The notes under the pieces are model-generated. The model made no database searches, was not told the origin of the DNA, and saw nothing but the letters and a program-made list of their open reading frames with translations. Below are positions 37,155-45,151 of a stretch of 64,000 nt of DNA, piece by piece. A program made the translations under genes and the position numbers. The DNA comes from Mycobacterium sp. 852013-51886_SCH5428379 (GTDB lineage: Bacteria; Actinomycetota; Actinomycetes; Mycobacteriales; Mycobacteriaceae): assembly GCF_001665575.1 (NCBI RefSeq), contig NZ_LZSU01000008.1, positions 1 to 64,000 of the forward strand, given 5' to 3'. The first letter of the stretch is position 1; every line of letters starts with the position of its first letter.

Positions 37155-38660
37155 TCAGGTTTGCGGGGGCTTCTCCCGCCAGGCGCGCTCGAACGGCAGC
37201 CGCCAGGCGTTCGGGGCGATGAGCTGATGGATGGCGTTGGGACCCCACGTGCCCTTCTGGTAGAGCTTGACCGGCGGCGGGTCGTCCAGCAGCGGTGCCG
37301 AACGCTGCCACAGCGATTCGATGCCCTCGGCGGTGGTGAACAGCGTGTGGTCGCCGCACATCGCATCGAGGATGAGGCGTTCGTAGGCCTCCAGGACGTC
37401 ACCGACGCGGTCGGTCTCCTGGGTGGAGAACTGCATCGACAACTTGTCGAGTTTCATGCCCGGGCCGGGGCGTTTCCCGTAGAAGGACAGCGACACCTTG
37501 GAGTTGTCGGCCAGATCGAACGTCAGGTGGTCGGGACCCTGCGCGCCGACGCCCGAACCCGTCGGGAACATCGTGCGCGGAGCCTCTTTGAACGCGATCG
37601 AGATGATGCGCTGCCCCTCGGCCATCTGCTTGCCGGTGCGCAGGTAGATCGGCACGCCGGCCCACCGCCAATTGTCGATGCCGACCTGCAGGGCAATGAA
37701 CGTCTCGGTCTCCGAATCTCTTGCCACACCCTCGGTTTCGCGGTATCCGGCATACTGGCCGCGGATCACCTTGGCCGGGTCGAGCGGCAGCATCGACCGG
37801 AAGACCTTGTTCTTCTCCTCGCTGATCGCGCGCGGTTCCAGCGCGGTCGGCGGTTCCATCACCACGAATGCCATCACCTGGAACAGGTGCGTGACCACCA
37901 TGTCCTTGAAGGCGCCCGTGCTCTCGTAGAAGTTGGCCCGCTGGTCGAGGCCCAGCTTCTCCGGGATGTCGATCTGGATGTGGTCGATGAAGTTGCGGTT
38001 CCAGATCGGCTCGAACAGCCCATTGGCGAAGCGGAACGCCAGGATGTTCTGCGCGGCCTCCTTGCCGAGGAAGTGGTCGATGCGGAAGATCTGCGATTCG
38101 TCGAACGTCTCGTGCACGAAATCGTTGAGCTCCACGGCGCTGGCGTAGTCGGTGCCGAACGGCTTCTCCATCACCACCCGCGACCGATCCACCAGATCGG
38201 CGTCCCGGAGCATGGTGATGACGGCCGTGGCGGCCTTCGGCGGCACCGACAGGTAGTGCAGCCGCCGCGCGTCGGCGCCCAGCGCGCCTTCGGCCTCGTG
38301 CACCGCCTCGGCCAGCGCTTCCGGGCCCGCACTCTGTGGCACGTAACAGATCCGCTCGGCGAACTTGGCCCACTCCTCCTCGGTGGGTTTGTGGCTGCCG
38401 AAGTCGTCGACGGCCTGGCGGGTCAGCGCCCTGAACTCGTCGTGGGACAGATCCTCCAGCGAGGTGCCGACCACCCGGATCGCGGGCGCCAGATCCGACT
38501 GCACGAGGTAGGCCATCCCCGGCAGCAGTTTGCGTTTCGCCAAATCACCGGTGGCACCGAACAATACGATGACGTGCGGATCGACGTGTTCGTCGTCGTG
38601 GTGGTGGGGATGCGCTCCGGGCGCCGGGTAGGCGATGGTCTGCGGGTTGGTGTTGGCCAC
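37155..38660 (-). CDS. zwf: Glucose-6-phosphate 1-dehydrogenase
   Basis: 501 residues. N-terminal coenzyme site IVLFGATGDLAKRKLLPG, active-site motif RIDHFLGKE, and MEKPFGTD. It oxidises glucose 6-phosphate to 6-phosphogluconolactone, making NADPH. A histidine-rich stretch (HPHHHDDEH, residues about 17-25) precedes the domain. GTG 38660 is chosen from the domain boundary; ATG 38718 would add a basic stretch and overlap the upstream gene. It is not beside tal, tkt or opcA here, so it is separate from the usual pentose-phosphate operon. Confidence 0.9.
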   Translation of the reverse strand: MANTNPQTIAYPAPGAHPHHHDDEHVDPHVIVLFGATGDLAKRKLLPGMAYLVQSDLAPAIRVVGTSLEDLSHDEFRALTRQAVDDFGSHKPTEEEWAKFAERICYVPQSAGPEALAEAVHEAEGALGADARRLHYLSVPPKAATAVITMLRDADLVDRSRVVMEKPFGTDYASAVELNDFVHETFDESQIFRIDHFLGKEAAQNILAFRFANGLFEPIWNRNFIDHIQIDIPEKLGLDQRANFYESTGAFKDMVVTHLFQVMAFVVMEPPTALEPRAISEEKNKVFRSMLPLDPAKVIRGQYAGYRETEGVARDSETETFIALQVGIDNWRWAGVPIYLRTGKQMAEGQRIISIAFKEAPRTMFPTGSGVGAQGPDHLTFDLADNSKVSLSFYGKRPGPGMKLDKLSMQFSTQETDRVGDVLEAYERLILDAMCGDHTLFTTAEGIESLWQRSAPLLDDPPPVKLYQKGTWGPNAIHQLIAPNAWRLPFERAWREKPPQT

Positions 38661-38673
38661 CTTGGCGATGATG

Positions 38674-39114
38674 TCATTCTCGCGGCGTCGGCGCAGCCGA
38701 AGCCGACGGCTGTTCATCGAGCCACCGCTGGGCACGGCGCTTCGAGGCCTGGGCCAGCCAGGCGTCCTGGATGAGCTCGGTCAGCTCGGTCACACCGATG
38801 CCGCCGATTCGACTGGCGCGCAACAATATCGAGGGATGGTCGGTGAACCGGTCGGTGGTGAAGAACAGCGATCGCGGGTCCTGCAGCAGTGCGAGTTTGT
38901 CCTCCTCGGACCCCACCCAGATCATGATCACGTCCGGGTAGCGCTCGCCGGTATCCGGGTCGGCGGCGTCGGGTTGTGGAGTCCGGAAATACACGAAGGA
39001 CTTGCCGCCGACCTGGTAGATCGCGTTGCCCTTCGGTCCCTCGACCTTGGTGGTGTGCGGCATCGAGGCGGCGATCTCGTGCACGTCGGCGGGGCGGGCA
39101 GGCCGGTCAGCCAC
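38674..39114 (-). CDS. MmcQ/YjbR family DNA-binding-like protein
   Basis: 146 residues of the CyaY-like MmcQ/YjbR fold: MPHTTKVEGPKGNAIYQVGGKSFVYFRTP, DVIMIWVGSEEDKLALLQDP, FFTTDRFTDHPSILLRASRIG. Function unknown. GTG 39114 overlaps the end of the phosphodiesterase gene by 8 bases, so it is in the same operon. Confidence 0.8.
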   Translation of the reverse strand: MADRPARPADVHEIAASMPHTTKVEGPKGNAIYQVGGKSFVYFRTPQPDAADPDTGERYPDVIMIWVGSEEDKLALLQDPRSLFFTTDRFTDHPSILLRASRIGGIGVTELTELIQDAWLAQASKRRAQRWLDEQPSASAAPTPRE

Positions 39115-39610
39115 CGCGCTCCAGCCGGTGCAGCTCAACGTCGGTGAGCACCCCGTCGGTGACTGTCGCAGTCATGTACGTGCAGTACGGCTGCCTGCGG
39201 CGGTCGGTCGGCGAGCCCGGATTGAGCAGCCGCAGCCCGGTCGCGGCAGTGGTGTCCCACGGGATGTGGCTGTGCCCGAACACCAGCACGTCGGTATCGG
39301 GATAGAGCTTGGCCATCCGCGCGTCCCGGCCGCCGGACGCACCGGTCTCGTGGGTGACGGTGAACCGCACCCCCTCCAGCGTCACATCCACCCGCTCCGG
39401 CAGCCGCCGGCGCAACTCGTCGCCGTCATTGTTGCCCCAGCACGCGATCAGCCGTTTCGACCGCTGCTCCAGTTCGTCGAGCAGCGGCGGTTCGACCCAG
39501 TCGCCCGCGTGGATGACCACGTCGGCGCGCTCGACCTCGTCCCACACCGGCGCGGGCAGATCGCGCGCCCGCTTGGGCAGGTGGGTGTCGGAGATGAGCA
39601 GCAGCCGCAT
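39107..39610 (-). CDS. YfcE/MJ0936-type metallophosphodiesterase
   Basis: 167 residues. Metal-binding motifs of calcineurin-like phosphoesterases in order: LLISDTHLPKR, VIHAGDWVE, ACWGNNDGDE (GNCD-type with Asn), VTHE and VFGHSHIPW. Likely hydrolyses a phosphodiester or nucleotide; substrate unknown. Start ATG shares bases with the upstream stop (TGATG). Confidence 0.88.
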   Translation of the reverse strand: MRLLLISDTHLPKRARDLPAPVWDEVERADVVIHAGDWVEPPLLDELEQRSKRLIACWGNNDGDELRRRLPERVDVTLEGVRFTVTHETGASGGRDARMAKLYPDTDVLVFGHSHIPWDTTAATGLRLLNPGSPTDRRRQPYCTYMTATVTDGVLTDVELHRLERGG

Positions 39611-39993
39611 CACTGCGCCAGCAGCTCGGCCATCTTCGGCATGATCGCCTGCAGCGCCTTGAACGGCCGCAGCATCACCTTGAACTCGGTGATCAACCCC
39701 TCGTCGTTCCAAGTGATCATGTCGATGCCGTTGACGTGGACACCGTCGAGGTCGGCGACGAATTCGAGCACCGCCGAGCGCTCGCCGTACCACTGGTTGA
39801 CGTAGTGGAAGTCCTCGCCGCCGAGCACCTTCGCCGCCGCACGCAGATACTTCGCCGTCGTGTCACGGCCCTCCTGCGGCTTGAACAGCGCCGGGGAGTA
39901 GAAGACCGCGTCCGGCGCGAGCAGGTCGGCCACGTCTTCTCCGGAGCCGTCCTCGATGAACTGGTGCCAGCGCTGGATCACCGGTGGGGTCAT
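39610..39993 (-). CDS. SnoaL/NTF2-like fold protein
   Basis: 127 residues, one NTF2-like barrel: VIQRWHQFIEDGSGEDVADLLAPDAVFYSP, then NGIDMITWNDEGLITEFKVMLRPFKALQA. Such proteins are small isomerase-, lyase- or ligand-binding folds; no catalytic residues can be assigned. First gene of a four-gene run leading to zwf. Confidence 0.8.
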   Translation of the reverse strand: MTPPVIQRWHQFIEDGSGEDVADLLAPDAVFYSPALFKPQEGRDTTAKYLRAAAKVLGGEDFHYVNQWYGERSAVLEFVADLDGVHVNGIDMITWNDEGLITEFKVMLRPFKALQAIMPKMAELLAQ

Positions 39994-40001
39994 GTGGTCC
40001 G

Positions 40002-40007
40002 AGATTA
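40002..40007 (-). promoter_or_regulatory. -10 element TAATCT for the gene at 39993
   Basis: Reverse strand TAATCT, 8 nt, ATG at 39993; spacing at the upper end of the leaderless pattern. Confidence 0.4.
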
Positions 40008-40048
40008 CGCGTCGTTTGGTGTCTCGAGGCGGGGGTAACCACGCGCCC

Positions 40049-40771
40049 ATGAACACTCGCCGATTCGCCCGCTACGCCGCCGCAGCGTTGTTCGCCGCCG
40101 GGTCCACCGTGGCGGGGGTGAGCGCGCCCATCGCGGCCGCACAACCCGCGCCGTGCGCCGACGTGGAGGTGGTGTTCGCCCGCGGGACCGGGGAGGCCCC
40201 CGGGGTGGGCGGTACCGGGCAGAGCTTCGTCGATGCGCTCCGTGCGCAGGCCGGTCCGCGGTCGGTGAACGTATACGCGGTCAACTATCCGGCGGCGAAC
40301 AACTTCGATCAGCGCATGGAGTTCGCCCGCACCGTCGTCGACGGCATCCGTGACGCCGGCACCCACATCGAGAACACGGCGGCGGCGTGCCCGGACACCG
40401 ACATCGTCCTCGGCGGGTTCTCGCAGGGCGCGATCGTGGCGGCGTTCGTGACGTCGGCCACGGTCCCGGACGCGGTGCCCGCCGACTACCGGTCGTTCGT
40501 GCCACAGCCGCTGGCGCCGCAGATCGCCGACCACGTCTCGGCGGTCACCCTGTTCGGGCTGCCGTCACAGGCGTTCCTGAACACCTTCGACGCACCGGCA
40601 CCGGTGATCGGCCCCGCCTACCAGCCCAAGACGATCGAGTTGTGCGCGCAGGGCGACACCATCTGCGACGGCACGCCCGGCGGGCAGCCGAGCATCGCGC
40701 ATGCGCTGTACGGGGTGAACGGGATGACCCAGGAGGCGGCCGCTTACGCGGTGCAACGCCTCGAGCCGTAG
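40049..40771 (+). CDS. Cutinase-family serine esterase (CULP)
   Basis: 240 residues. Signal peptide (YAAAALFAAGSTVAGVSAPIAAA) and mature cutinase domain beginning CADVEVVFARGTGEAPGVGG. Catalytic serine in GGFSQGA, aspartate in CAQGDTICDG and a histidine in SIAHALYG; paired cysteines flank these. Mycobacterial cutinase-like proteins are secreted esterases/lipases acting on lipid esters. Its neighbours on both sides point away functionally, and it ends 4 nt before tRNA-Arg on the other strand. Confidence 0.92.
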   Translation: MNTRRFARYAAAALFAAGSTVAGVSAPIAAAQPAPCADVEVVFARGTGEAPGVGGTGQSFVDALRAQAGPRSVNVYAVNYPAANNFDQRMEFARTVVDGIRDAGTHIENTAAACPDTDIVLGGFSQGAIVAAFVTSATVPDAVPADYRSFVPQPLAPQIADHVSAVTLFGLPSQAFLNTFDAPAPVIGPAYQPKTIELCAQGDTICDGTPGGQPSIAHALYGVNGMTQEAAAYAVQRLEP

Positions 40772-40775
40772 AGAG

Positions 40776-40848
40776 TGCGCCCGAAGGGATTCGAACCCCT
40801 AACCTTCTGATCCGTAGTCAGATGCTCTATCCGTTGAGCTACGGGCGC
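40776..40848 (-). tRNA. tRNA-Arg (anticodon ACG)
   Basis: 73 bases, GCGCCCG acceptor with A discriminator, D-arm TAGCTCAACGGATAGAGC, anticodon loop CTACGGA giving ACG, T-arm GGGTTCGAATCCC. CCA not encoded. Substrate of TadA, whose gene is at 19513-19965. Confidence 0.97.
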
Positions 40849-40863
40849 TTGCTATTCAGTTGT

Positions 40864-40955
40864 TGGCGGAGGCGAGAGGATTTGAACCTCCGGTCCGCTT
40901 TAAGGCGGACAACTCATTAGCAGTGAGTCCCATTCGGCCGCTCTGGCACGCCTCC
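40864..40955 (-). tRNA. tRNA-Ser (anticodon GCU), CCA encoded
   Basis: Class II tRNA, acceptor GGAGGCG/CGCCTCC, D-arm CCAGAGCGGCC, anticodon loop CTGCTAA giving GCU, extended variable arm, T-loop GGTTCAAATCC, followed by genomic CCA. It lies 15 nt upstream of tRNA-Arg on the same strand and may be co-transcribed with it. Confidence 0.96.
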
Positions 40956-41039
40956 TGACGAATTACCGCCGAGGGCACACAGTACACAAGCGCCGGCGGT
41001 AGAGGCAAAGCAGCCGTCAGGCCGGTGCGCCCGCACCTC

Positions 41040-41045
41040 TATCCT
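41040..41045 (+). promoter_or_regulatory. -10 element TATCCT, leaderless start for hisC2
   Basis: TATCCT, 7 nt, GTG at 41053. Confidence 0.6.
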
Positions 41046-41052
41046 GGTCAGC

Positions 41053-42117
41053 GTGACTGCCCGCCTGCGCCCCGAGTTGGCCGAGATTCCGGCCTATACG
41101 CCGGGCCGGACGGTTCCCGGCGCCATCAAGATCGCCAGCAACGAGACCGTGCACGGACCGCTGCCCAGCGTGCGCGCGGCCATCGAGGGCGCCATCGACA
41201 ATCTCAACCGCTACCCGGACAACGGCTACCTCGACCTGCGCGAGCACCTGGCCAAGCGGCTGGATGACGGCGCCTTCTCCCCCGACCACATCGCGGTCGG
41301 CTGCGGGTCGGTGAGCCTGTGCCAGCAACTCATCCAGATCACCAGCTCGGTCGGCGACGAGGTGATGTTCGCCTGGCGCAGCTTCGAGATCTACCCGCTG
41401 CAGGTCCGCACCGCCGGCGCCGACCCGGTGCCGATCGCCCTGCGCGACCACACCCACGACCTCGACGCCATGCTGGCCGCAATCACCGACCGCACCCGGC
41501 TGATCTTTGTCTGCAACCCGAACAACCCGACCAGCACTGTCGTCGATCCCGACGAACTGGCCCGCTTCATCGCCGCGGTGCCGCCGCACATCGTGGTCGC
41601 CCTCGACGAGGCCTACGTCGAGTACATCCGCGACGGGTTGGTGCCCGACAGCTTCGGGCTGGTCCGCAAGTATCCGAATGTCGTTGTGCTGCGGACGTTC
41701 TCGAAGGCCTACGGGCTGGCCGGCCTGCGTGTCGGATACGCCGTGGCCGACGCGGAGATCATCACCGCCCTCGGCAAGGTCTACGTACCGTTCAGCGCGA
41801 CCAGCATCTCGCAGGCCGCCGCGATCGCCTCGCTGGACGCCGCTGACGAACTCCTCGCCCGCACCGACGACGTCGTCGCCGAGCGCACCCGCGTCATCGA
41901 GGCCTTGCGCGCCGCCGGCTTCACCCTGCCGCCGTCACAGGCCAACTTCGTCTGGCTGCCCCTGGCCGACCGCACCCTGGACTTCGTCGACAAGGCCGCG
42001 CAGCACCGGCTGGTGGTCCGCCCCTACGGTGAGGACGGTGTGCGCGTCACCGTCGCCGCCGAGCACGAGAACGACGCCTTCATCGACTTCGCCCGCGCCT
42101 GGATTGGAGAATCGTGA
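41053..42117 (+). CDS. hisC2: Histidinol-phosphate/aromatic aminotransferase (HisC2 / Pat type)
   Basis: 354 residues, fold-type I PLP enzyme. IASNETVHGPLPSVRAAIEGA at the N-terminus, FVCNPNNPTSTVV, VALDEAYVEYI, PLP lysine in TFSKAYGLAGLRVGYAVA. The orthologue in M. tuberculosis (Rv3772) is annotated hisC2 and acts on aromatic amino acids, so phenylalanine/tyrosine transamination is likely. No his operon genes adjoin it. Its stop overlaps the next start (GTGA). Confidence 0.88.
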   Translation: MTARLRPELAEIPAYTPGRTVPGAIKIASNETVHGPLPSVRAAIEGAIDNLNRYPDNGYLDLREHLAKRLDDGAFSPDHIAVGCGSVSLCQQLIQITSSVGDEVMFAWRSFEIYPLQVRTAGADPVPIALRDHTHDLDAMLAAITDRTRLIFVCNPNNPTSTVVDPDELARFIAAVPPHIVVALDEAYVEYIRDGLVPDSFGLVRKYPNVVVLRTFSKAYGLAGLRVGYAVADAEIITALGKVYVPFSATSISQAAAIASLDAADELLARTDDVVAERTRVIEALRAAGFTLPPSQANFVWLPLADRTLDFVDKAAQHRLVVRPYGEDGVRVTVAAEHENDAFIDFARAWIGES

Positions 42118-42596
42118 CCACTGTCAGCACCGCCCGCCAGACCTTCGATGAGCTCAAGGCCCGCACCGGCACCCTGACCGACGCCGAACTCGACGCGTTC
42201 TGGGGCACGCTGGAGCCGGCCGGGATCGACTTCATGCTCGGCGAGTGGAAGGGCGGCGAATTCCACACCGGCCACAAGGCCAACGGTTTCATGGAGCGGC
42301 TCAACTGGTTCGGCAAGACGTTCGTCTCGGCCACCGACGCGAAACCACTGGTGTGCCTGGACGCCGACGGGAACAAGTTCTCCAACACGGAGGCCATGAA
42401 GGGTGAGGCCAGCCTCTGGCTCGAGGAGTTCCGCGGCGAGGTGACCGCCTCGATGGTCTACGACGGTGCGCCGGTCCACGACCACTTCAAGAAGATCGAC
42501 GACAACGCGGTGCTGGGCATCATGAACGGCAAAGGCGCGCTGGACTTCAGCTCCGGCGCAAGCCGGCACCTGTACTTCTACCTCGAACGCGTCTAA
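42114..42596 (+). CDS. GXWXG / DUF4334 domain protein
   Basis: 160 residues. The N-terminal part has the GXWXG motif in MLGEWKGGEFHTGHKANGF; the C-terminal half (EFRGEVTASMVYDGAPVHDHFKKIDDNAVLGIMNGKG) matches DUF4334. Function unknown; probably a small-molecule-binding barrel. Coupled to hisC2 by a 4-base overlap. Stop interlocked with the convergent gene (CTAA, 42593-42596). Confidence 0.85.
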   Translation: MTTVSTARQTFDELKARTGTLTDAELDAFWGTLEPAGIDFMLGEWKGGEFHTGHKANGFMERLNWFGKTFVSATDAKPLVCLDADGNKFSNTEAMKGEASLWLEEFRGEVTASMVYDGAPVHDHFKKIDDNAVLGIMNGKGALDFSSGASRHLYFYLERV

Positions 42597-43177
42597 CAGT
42601 CCGGACGGCGGCCGGTGAAGGCCAGCAGCCGGTGCAGCGGGGGCGCATCGTCGGCGACGTCGAGCGGCTCGTCGAAGCCGGCGACGGCCCGGCCCTCCGG
42701 GGTGACGATGCCCTCGGCGAGGTGCAGGACGTACTCGGACAGCGATTCCGGTGCGGGCAGCTCGACGCCCATCGCCGAGGCGTAATCCCAGCCGTGCACC
42801 AGGAATTCGAGAGACAGGATGCCGACGAGCGCCTTGGCCGGCATCTCCCGGTCGCCGATGGCGACGGAGCCGTCCAGGCCCCGACGGTGCCACGCATCGA
42901 GCGCCGGCCGCCCGGCGAGGATGACCTGACGCTCCACCGAATCGGTGGGGTCCCGCTCGGGGAGGTCGGCGCCGGCGGCGCGGCCCAACAGGGTGATGGA
43001 TCGCAGCAGATGATCGGTCAGCCCGGCGATGTCGTAATCACTGCAGGGCGTCCGCTTGTCCAGGTCGCTCTCGGCGATGCCCTGCACCACCTTGTGCAGC
43101 ACCCCGAGACTGAGTTCGGCGCTGCGCAATTCGTCGGTGGGCGGTGAGTCGGGTCCTTGCGGCAGGTCGCTACGCAT
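42593..43177 (-). CDS. TIGR03086 / mycothiol-dependent-isomerase-like metal-binding protein
   Basis: 194 residues, DinB-like four-helix fold. RTPCSDYDIAGLTDHLLRSITLLG carries the first metal histidine region and SLEFLVHGWDYASAMG the second, as in the TIGR03086 actinobacterial family (Rv3773c position). Members are predicted mycothiol- or metal-dependent enzymes; no reaction is known here. Confidence 0.82.
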   Translation of the reverse strand: MRSDLPQGPDSPPTDELRSAELSLGVLHKVVQGIAESDLDKRTPCSDYDIAGLTDHLLRSITLLGRAAGADLPERDPTDSVERQVILAGRPALDAWHRRGLDGSVAIGDREMPAKALVGILSLEFLVHGWDYASAMGVELPAPESLSEYVLHLAEGIVTPEGRAVAGFDEPLDVADDAPPLHRLLAFTGRRPDC

Positions 43178-43184
43178 GGTGTCC

Positions 43185-43190
43185 ACGTTA
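43185..43190 (-). promoter_or_regulatory. -10 element TAACGT, leaderless start for the gene at 43177
   Basis: Reverse strand TAACGT, 7 nt, ATG at 43177. Its core promoter overlaps that of the divergent gene at 43214. Confidence 0.55.
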
Positions 43191-43200
43191 CGTCTACGCA

Positions 43201-43206
43201 TAAGGT
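43201..43206 (+). promoter_or_regulatory. -10 element TAAGGT, leaderless start for the gene at 43214
   Basis: TAAGGT, 7 nt, ATG at 43214. Confidence 0.6.
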
Positions 43207-43213
43207 GGCCCAG

Positions 43214-43543
43214 ATGGGTACGCGGGCGCGCACGGCTGGGCGAGTGTGGGTGGGCACGGCACTGCTGGCGACGGTCCTGCTCAGCGGGTGCACCCGGACC
43301 ACGACCGGCACGCTCGCGCAGACCACCGAGCCCGGGCCGCCGCTGGTCACCGCGCAGACCATGACGTGCGCCGAATACGCCGACCTCGACGAGCAGGCCC
43401 AGCTCGCCGCCGTGCAGGAGCTCGTCGGCTCGCAGCGCAATCCGCTCGGATCGCAGGGCGTGATGGTTGCCAAGACCCTGGCCGACGCCATCTGCCAGTA
43501 CCTGCCTGCGGCCCGGCTCAGTGAGATCCTGCTGGGCCGCTAG
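43214..43543 (+). CDS. Small lipoprotein with DUF732/HdeA-like region
   Basis: 109 residues. Lipobox LLSGC (Cys near residue 26), Thr-rich linker, then TCAEYADLDEQAQLAAVQELVGSQRNP ... AICQYLPAARLSEILL with two cysteines, similar to the HdeA-like DUF732 region of small mycobacterial exported proteins. Function unknown. Confidence 0.7.
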   Translation: MGTRARTAGRVWVGTALLATVLLSGCTRTTTGTLAQTTEPGPPLVTAQTMTCAEYADLDEQAQLAAVQELVGSQRNPLGSQGVMVAKTLADAICQYLPAARLSEILLGR

Positions 43544-43546
43544 CCT
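43541..43546 (+). promoter_or_regulatory. -10 element TAGCCT for the enoyl-CoA hydratase family gene; contains the upstream stop codon
   Basis: TAGCCT, 6 nt, ATG at 43553. The TAG stop of the lipoprotein gene (43541-43543) forms the first half of the element. Confidence 0.55.
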
Positions 43547-43552
43547 GCAGGC

Positions 43553-44368
43553 ATGGGCGACACCTACGAATCCGTCACCGTCGAGACCGCCGACCGCGTC
43601 GCACGCGTCACGCTGATCGGACCCGGTAAGGGCAATGCGATGGGCCCGGCCTTCTGGGCCGAGCTGCCCGAGGTGTTCCAGATCCTCGACGCCGACCCCG
43701 AGGTCCGCGCCATCGTGCTGACCGGCTCCGGCCGCAACTTCAGCTACGGCCTGGACCTGATGGCGATGGGCGCCGAGCTGCCCGGACTGACCGCAGGCGC
43801 GAAAGACCGCGCCGGCTTCCACCGGCGACTGCAGCAGATGCAGGCCGCGATCAGCGCCGTCGCCGACTGCCGCACGCCGACGATCGCCTCGGTGCACGGG
43901 TGGTGCATCGGTGGCGGCGTCGACCTGATCAGCGCGGTGGACATCCGCTACGCCAGCGCCGACGCGAAGTTCTCGGTGCGCGAGGTCAAGCTGGCCATCG
44001 TCGCCGACGTCGGCAGCCTGGCCCGGCTGCCGCTGATCCTGTCCGACGGTCACCTGCGGGAGCTCGCGCTGACCGGTAAGGACATCGACGCCGCCCGCGC
44101 CGAGCGCATCGGCCTGGTCAACGATGTGTATGAGGACGCTGACGCTGCCCTAGCGGCGGCGCATGCCACCGCCGTCGAGATCGCAGCCAACCCGCCGCTG
44201 ACCGTCCAGGGCGTGAAGGACGTGCTCGACCAGCAGCGCATCGCCCGGGTGTCGGAGAGCCTGCGCTACGTCGCGGCGTGGAACTCGGCGTTCCTGCCGT
44301 CGAAGGATCTCGGAGAGGCCGTCACCGCGATGTTCGAGAAGCGGCCGCCGGAGTTCACCGGGGAGTAG
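43553..44368 (+). CDS. echA21: Enoyl-CoA hydratase/isomerase family protein (dienoyl-CoA isomerase-like)
   Basis: 271 residues, crotonase fold. Oxyanion-hole segments NFSYGLDLMAMG and SVHGWCIGGGVDL; the active-site region reads SVREVKLAIVADVGSLARLP, keeping the Glu and Asp of delta3,5-delta2,4-dienoyl-CoA isomerases (KEVDVGLAADVGTLQRLP type) rather than the two Glu of a hydratase. Beta-oxidation of unsaturated acyl-CoA is the likely setting. The gene order matches echA21 of M. tuberculosis. Its 3' end overlaps the convergent gene by 14 bases. Confidence 0.85.
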   Translation: MGDTYESVTVETADRVARVTLIGPGKGNAMGPAFWAELPEVFQILDADPEVRAIVLTGSGRNFSYGLDLMAMGAELPGLTAGAKDRAGFHRRLQQMQAAISAVADCRTPTIASVHGWCIGGGVDLISAVDIRYASADAKFSVREVKLAIVADVGSLARLPLILSDGHLRELALTGKDIDAARAERIGLVNDVYEDADAALAAAHATAVEIAANPPLTVQGVKDVLDQQRIARVSESLRYVAAWNSAFLPSKDLGEAVTAMFEKRPPEFTGE

Positions 44369-45005
44369 CGGCGCGCAGCCGCTCGAGGGCGGCGTCCACG
44401 CACGCCGACCACGGCTCGGTCCCGAGCCGATGGACCGCGTCGCCCTGGTACGCACTCGAGATCACCACGTCGGGGGTCAGCGGGCGCAGCACGTCGCGCA
44501 GTGTCTCCGCCAACCGGTCGGCGTCGCTGACCGGCGGGATGTAGCCGGCCGCCCAGCCGCCGTCAGAGAGCGTGAACATCGTGTCGCCGGTGAACAGGTA
44601 TGTCTCACCGCCGATTCCGGGGACCAGGTAGCTCGTACTGCCGGGCGTGTGTCCGGGCGAGGGGATGACCTCGATCCCGAGATCGTCGACGTGGCGCTTC
44701 TCCAGCGGGACGTGGACGGGTGCGAATCGGCTGATGTCGTCGACCTCGGCGGCCGGTGCGTGCAGCCGCGCACCGAACCGTGCGGCGATCGTGGCCAGCA
44801 TCGGACCGGCTTCGTCGCGGTGTGAGAGGTATTGGCGCGCAACGCCGCCGAGGTCGGCGACGGTACCGAGGTCGTCGTCGGTACCAGGCGAGTAGAACAT
44901 CACGTTCTCGCCGTGCGCCGGCGTCCAGAGATAGGCGTGGGTGTTGAGTCCCGGGAAGGGCGAGTGGCTTCGCGTCTCCCACAGGTCGGGTCGGATCTGT
45001 TTCAT
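44355..45005 (-). CDS. Metallo-beta-lactamase-fold protein with degenerate metal site
   Basis: 216 residues. Fold elements are clear (NVMFYSPGTDDD, IEVIPSPGHTPGSTSY, YLFTGDTMF), but the main HxHxDH motif reads SHRDEA (in QYLSHRDEAGPML) and the last histidine is replaced (VVISSAYQGD). Only the GHTPG histidine and the TGD aspartate remain. At most one metal could bind in the usual way; hydrolase activity is doubtful. Confidence 0.75.
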   Translation of the reverse strand: MKQIRPDLWETRSHSPFPGLNTHAYLWTPAHGENVMFYSPGTDDDLGTVADLGGVARQYLSHRDEAGPMLATIAARFGARLHAPAAEVDDISRFAPVHVPLEKRHVDDLGIEVIPSPGHTPGSTSYLVPGIGGETYLFTGDTMFTLSDGGWAAGYIPPVSDADRLAETLRDVLRPLTPDVVISSAYQGDAVHRLGTEPWSACVDAALERLRAATPR

Positions 45006-45045
45006 GACCCCAGCCTGCAACCTCAACCTTTGTCGAGGTAAAGAG

Positions 45046-45132
45046 CGGTGGCGGAGGGATTTGAACCCCCGGACGGTGTTAGCCGTCTCTCGCTTTCAAG
45101 GCGAGTGCATTAGGCCGCTCTGCCACGCCACC
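45046..45132 (-). tRNA. tRNA-Ser (anticodon UGA)
   Basis: Class II tRNA, acceptor GGTGGCG/CGCCACC, anticodon loop CTTGAAA giving UGA, long variable arm, T-loop GGTTCAAATCC. Unlike the other two serine tRNAs here, CCA is not encoded. Confidence 0.96.
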
Positions 45133-45151
45133 GCGCAACAGCGTACGGGCT

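Noticed and set aside
40964-41001. Inverted repeat TACCGCCG / CGGCGGTA between tRNA-Ser and hisC2 as a terminator or riboswitch
   Set aside because: 22-nt loop, no T-tract and no aptamer-like conserved core; likely chance in GC-rich DNA.
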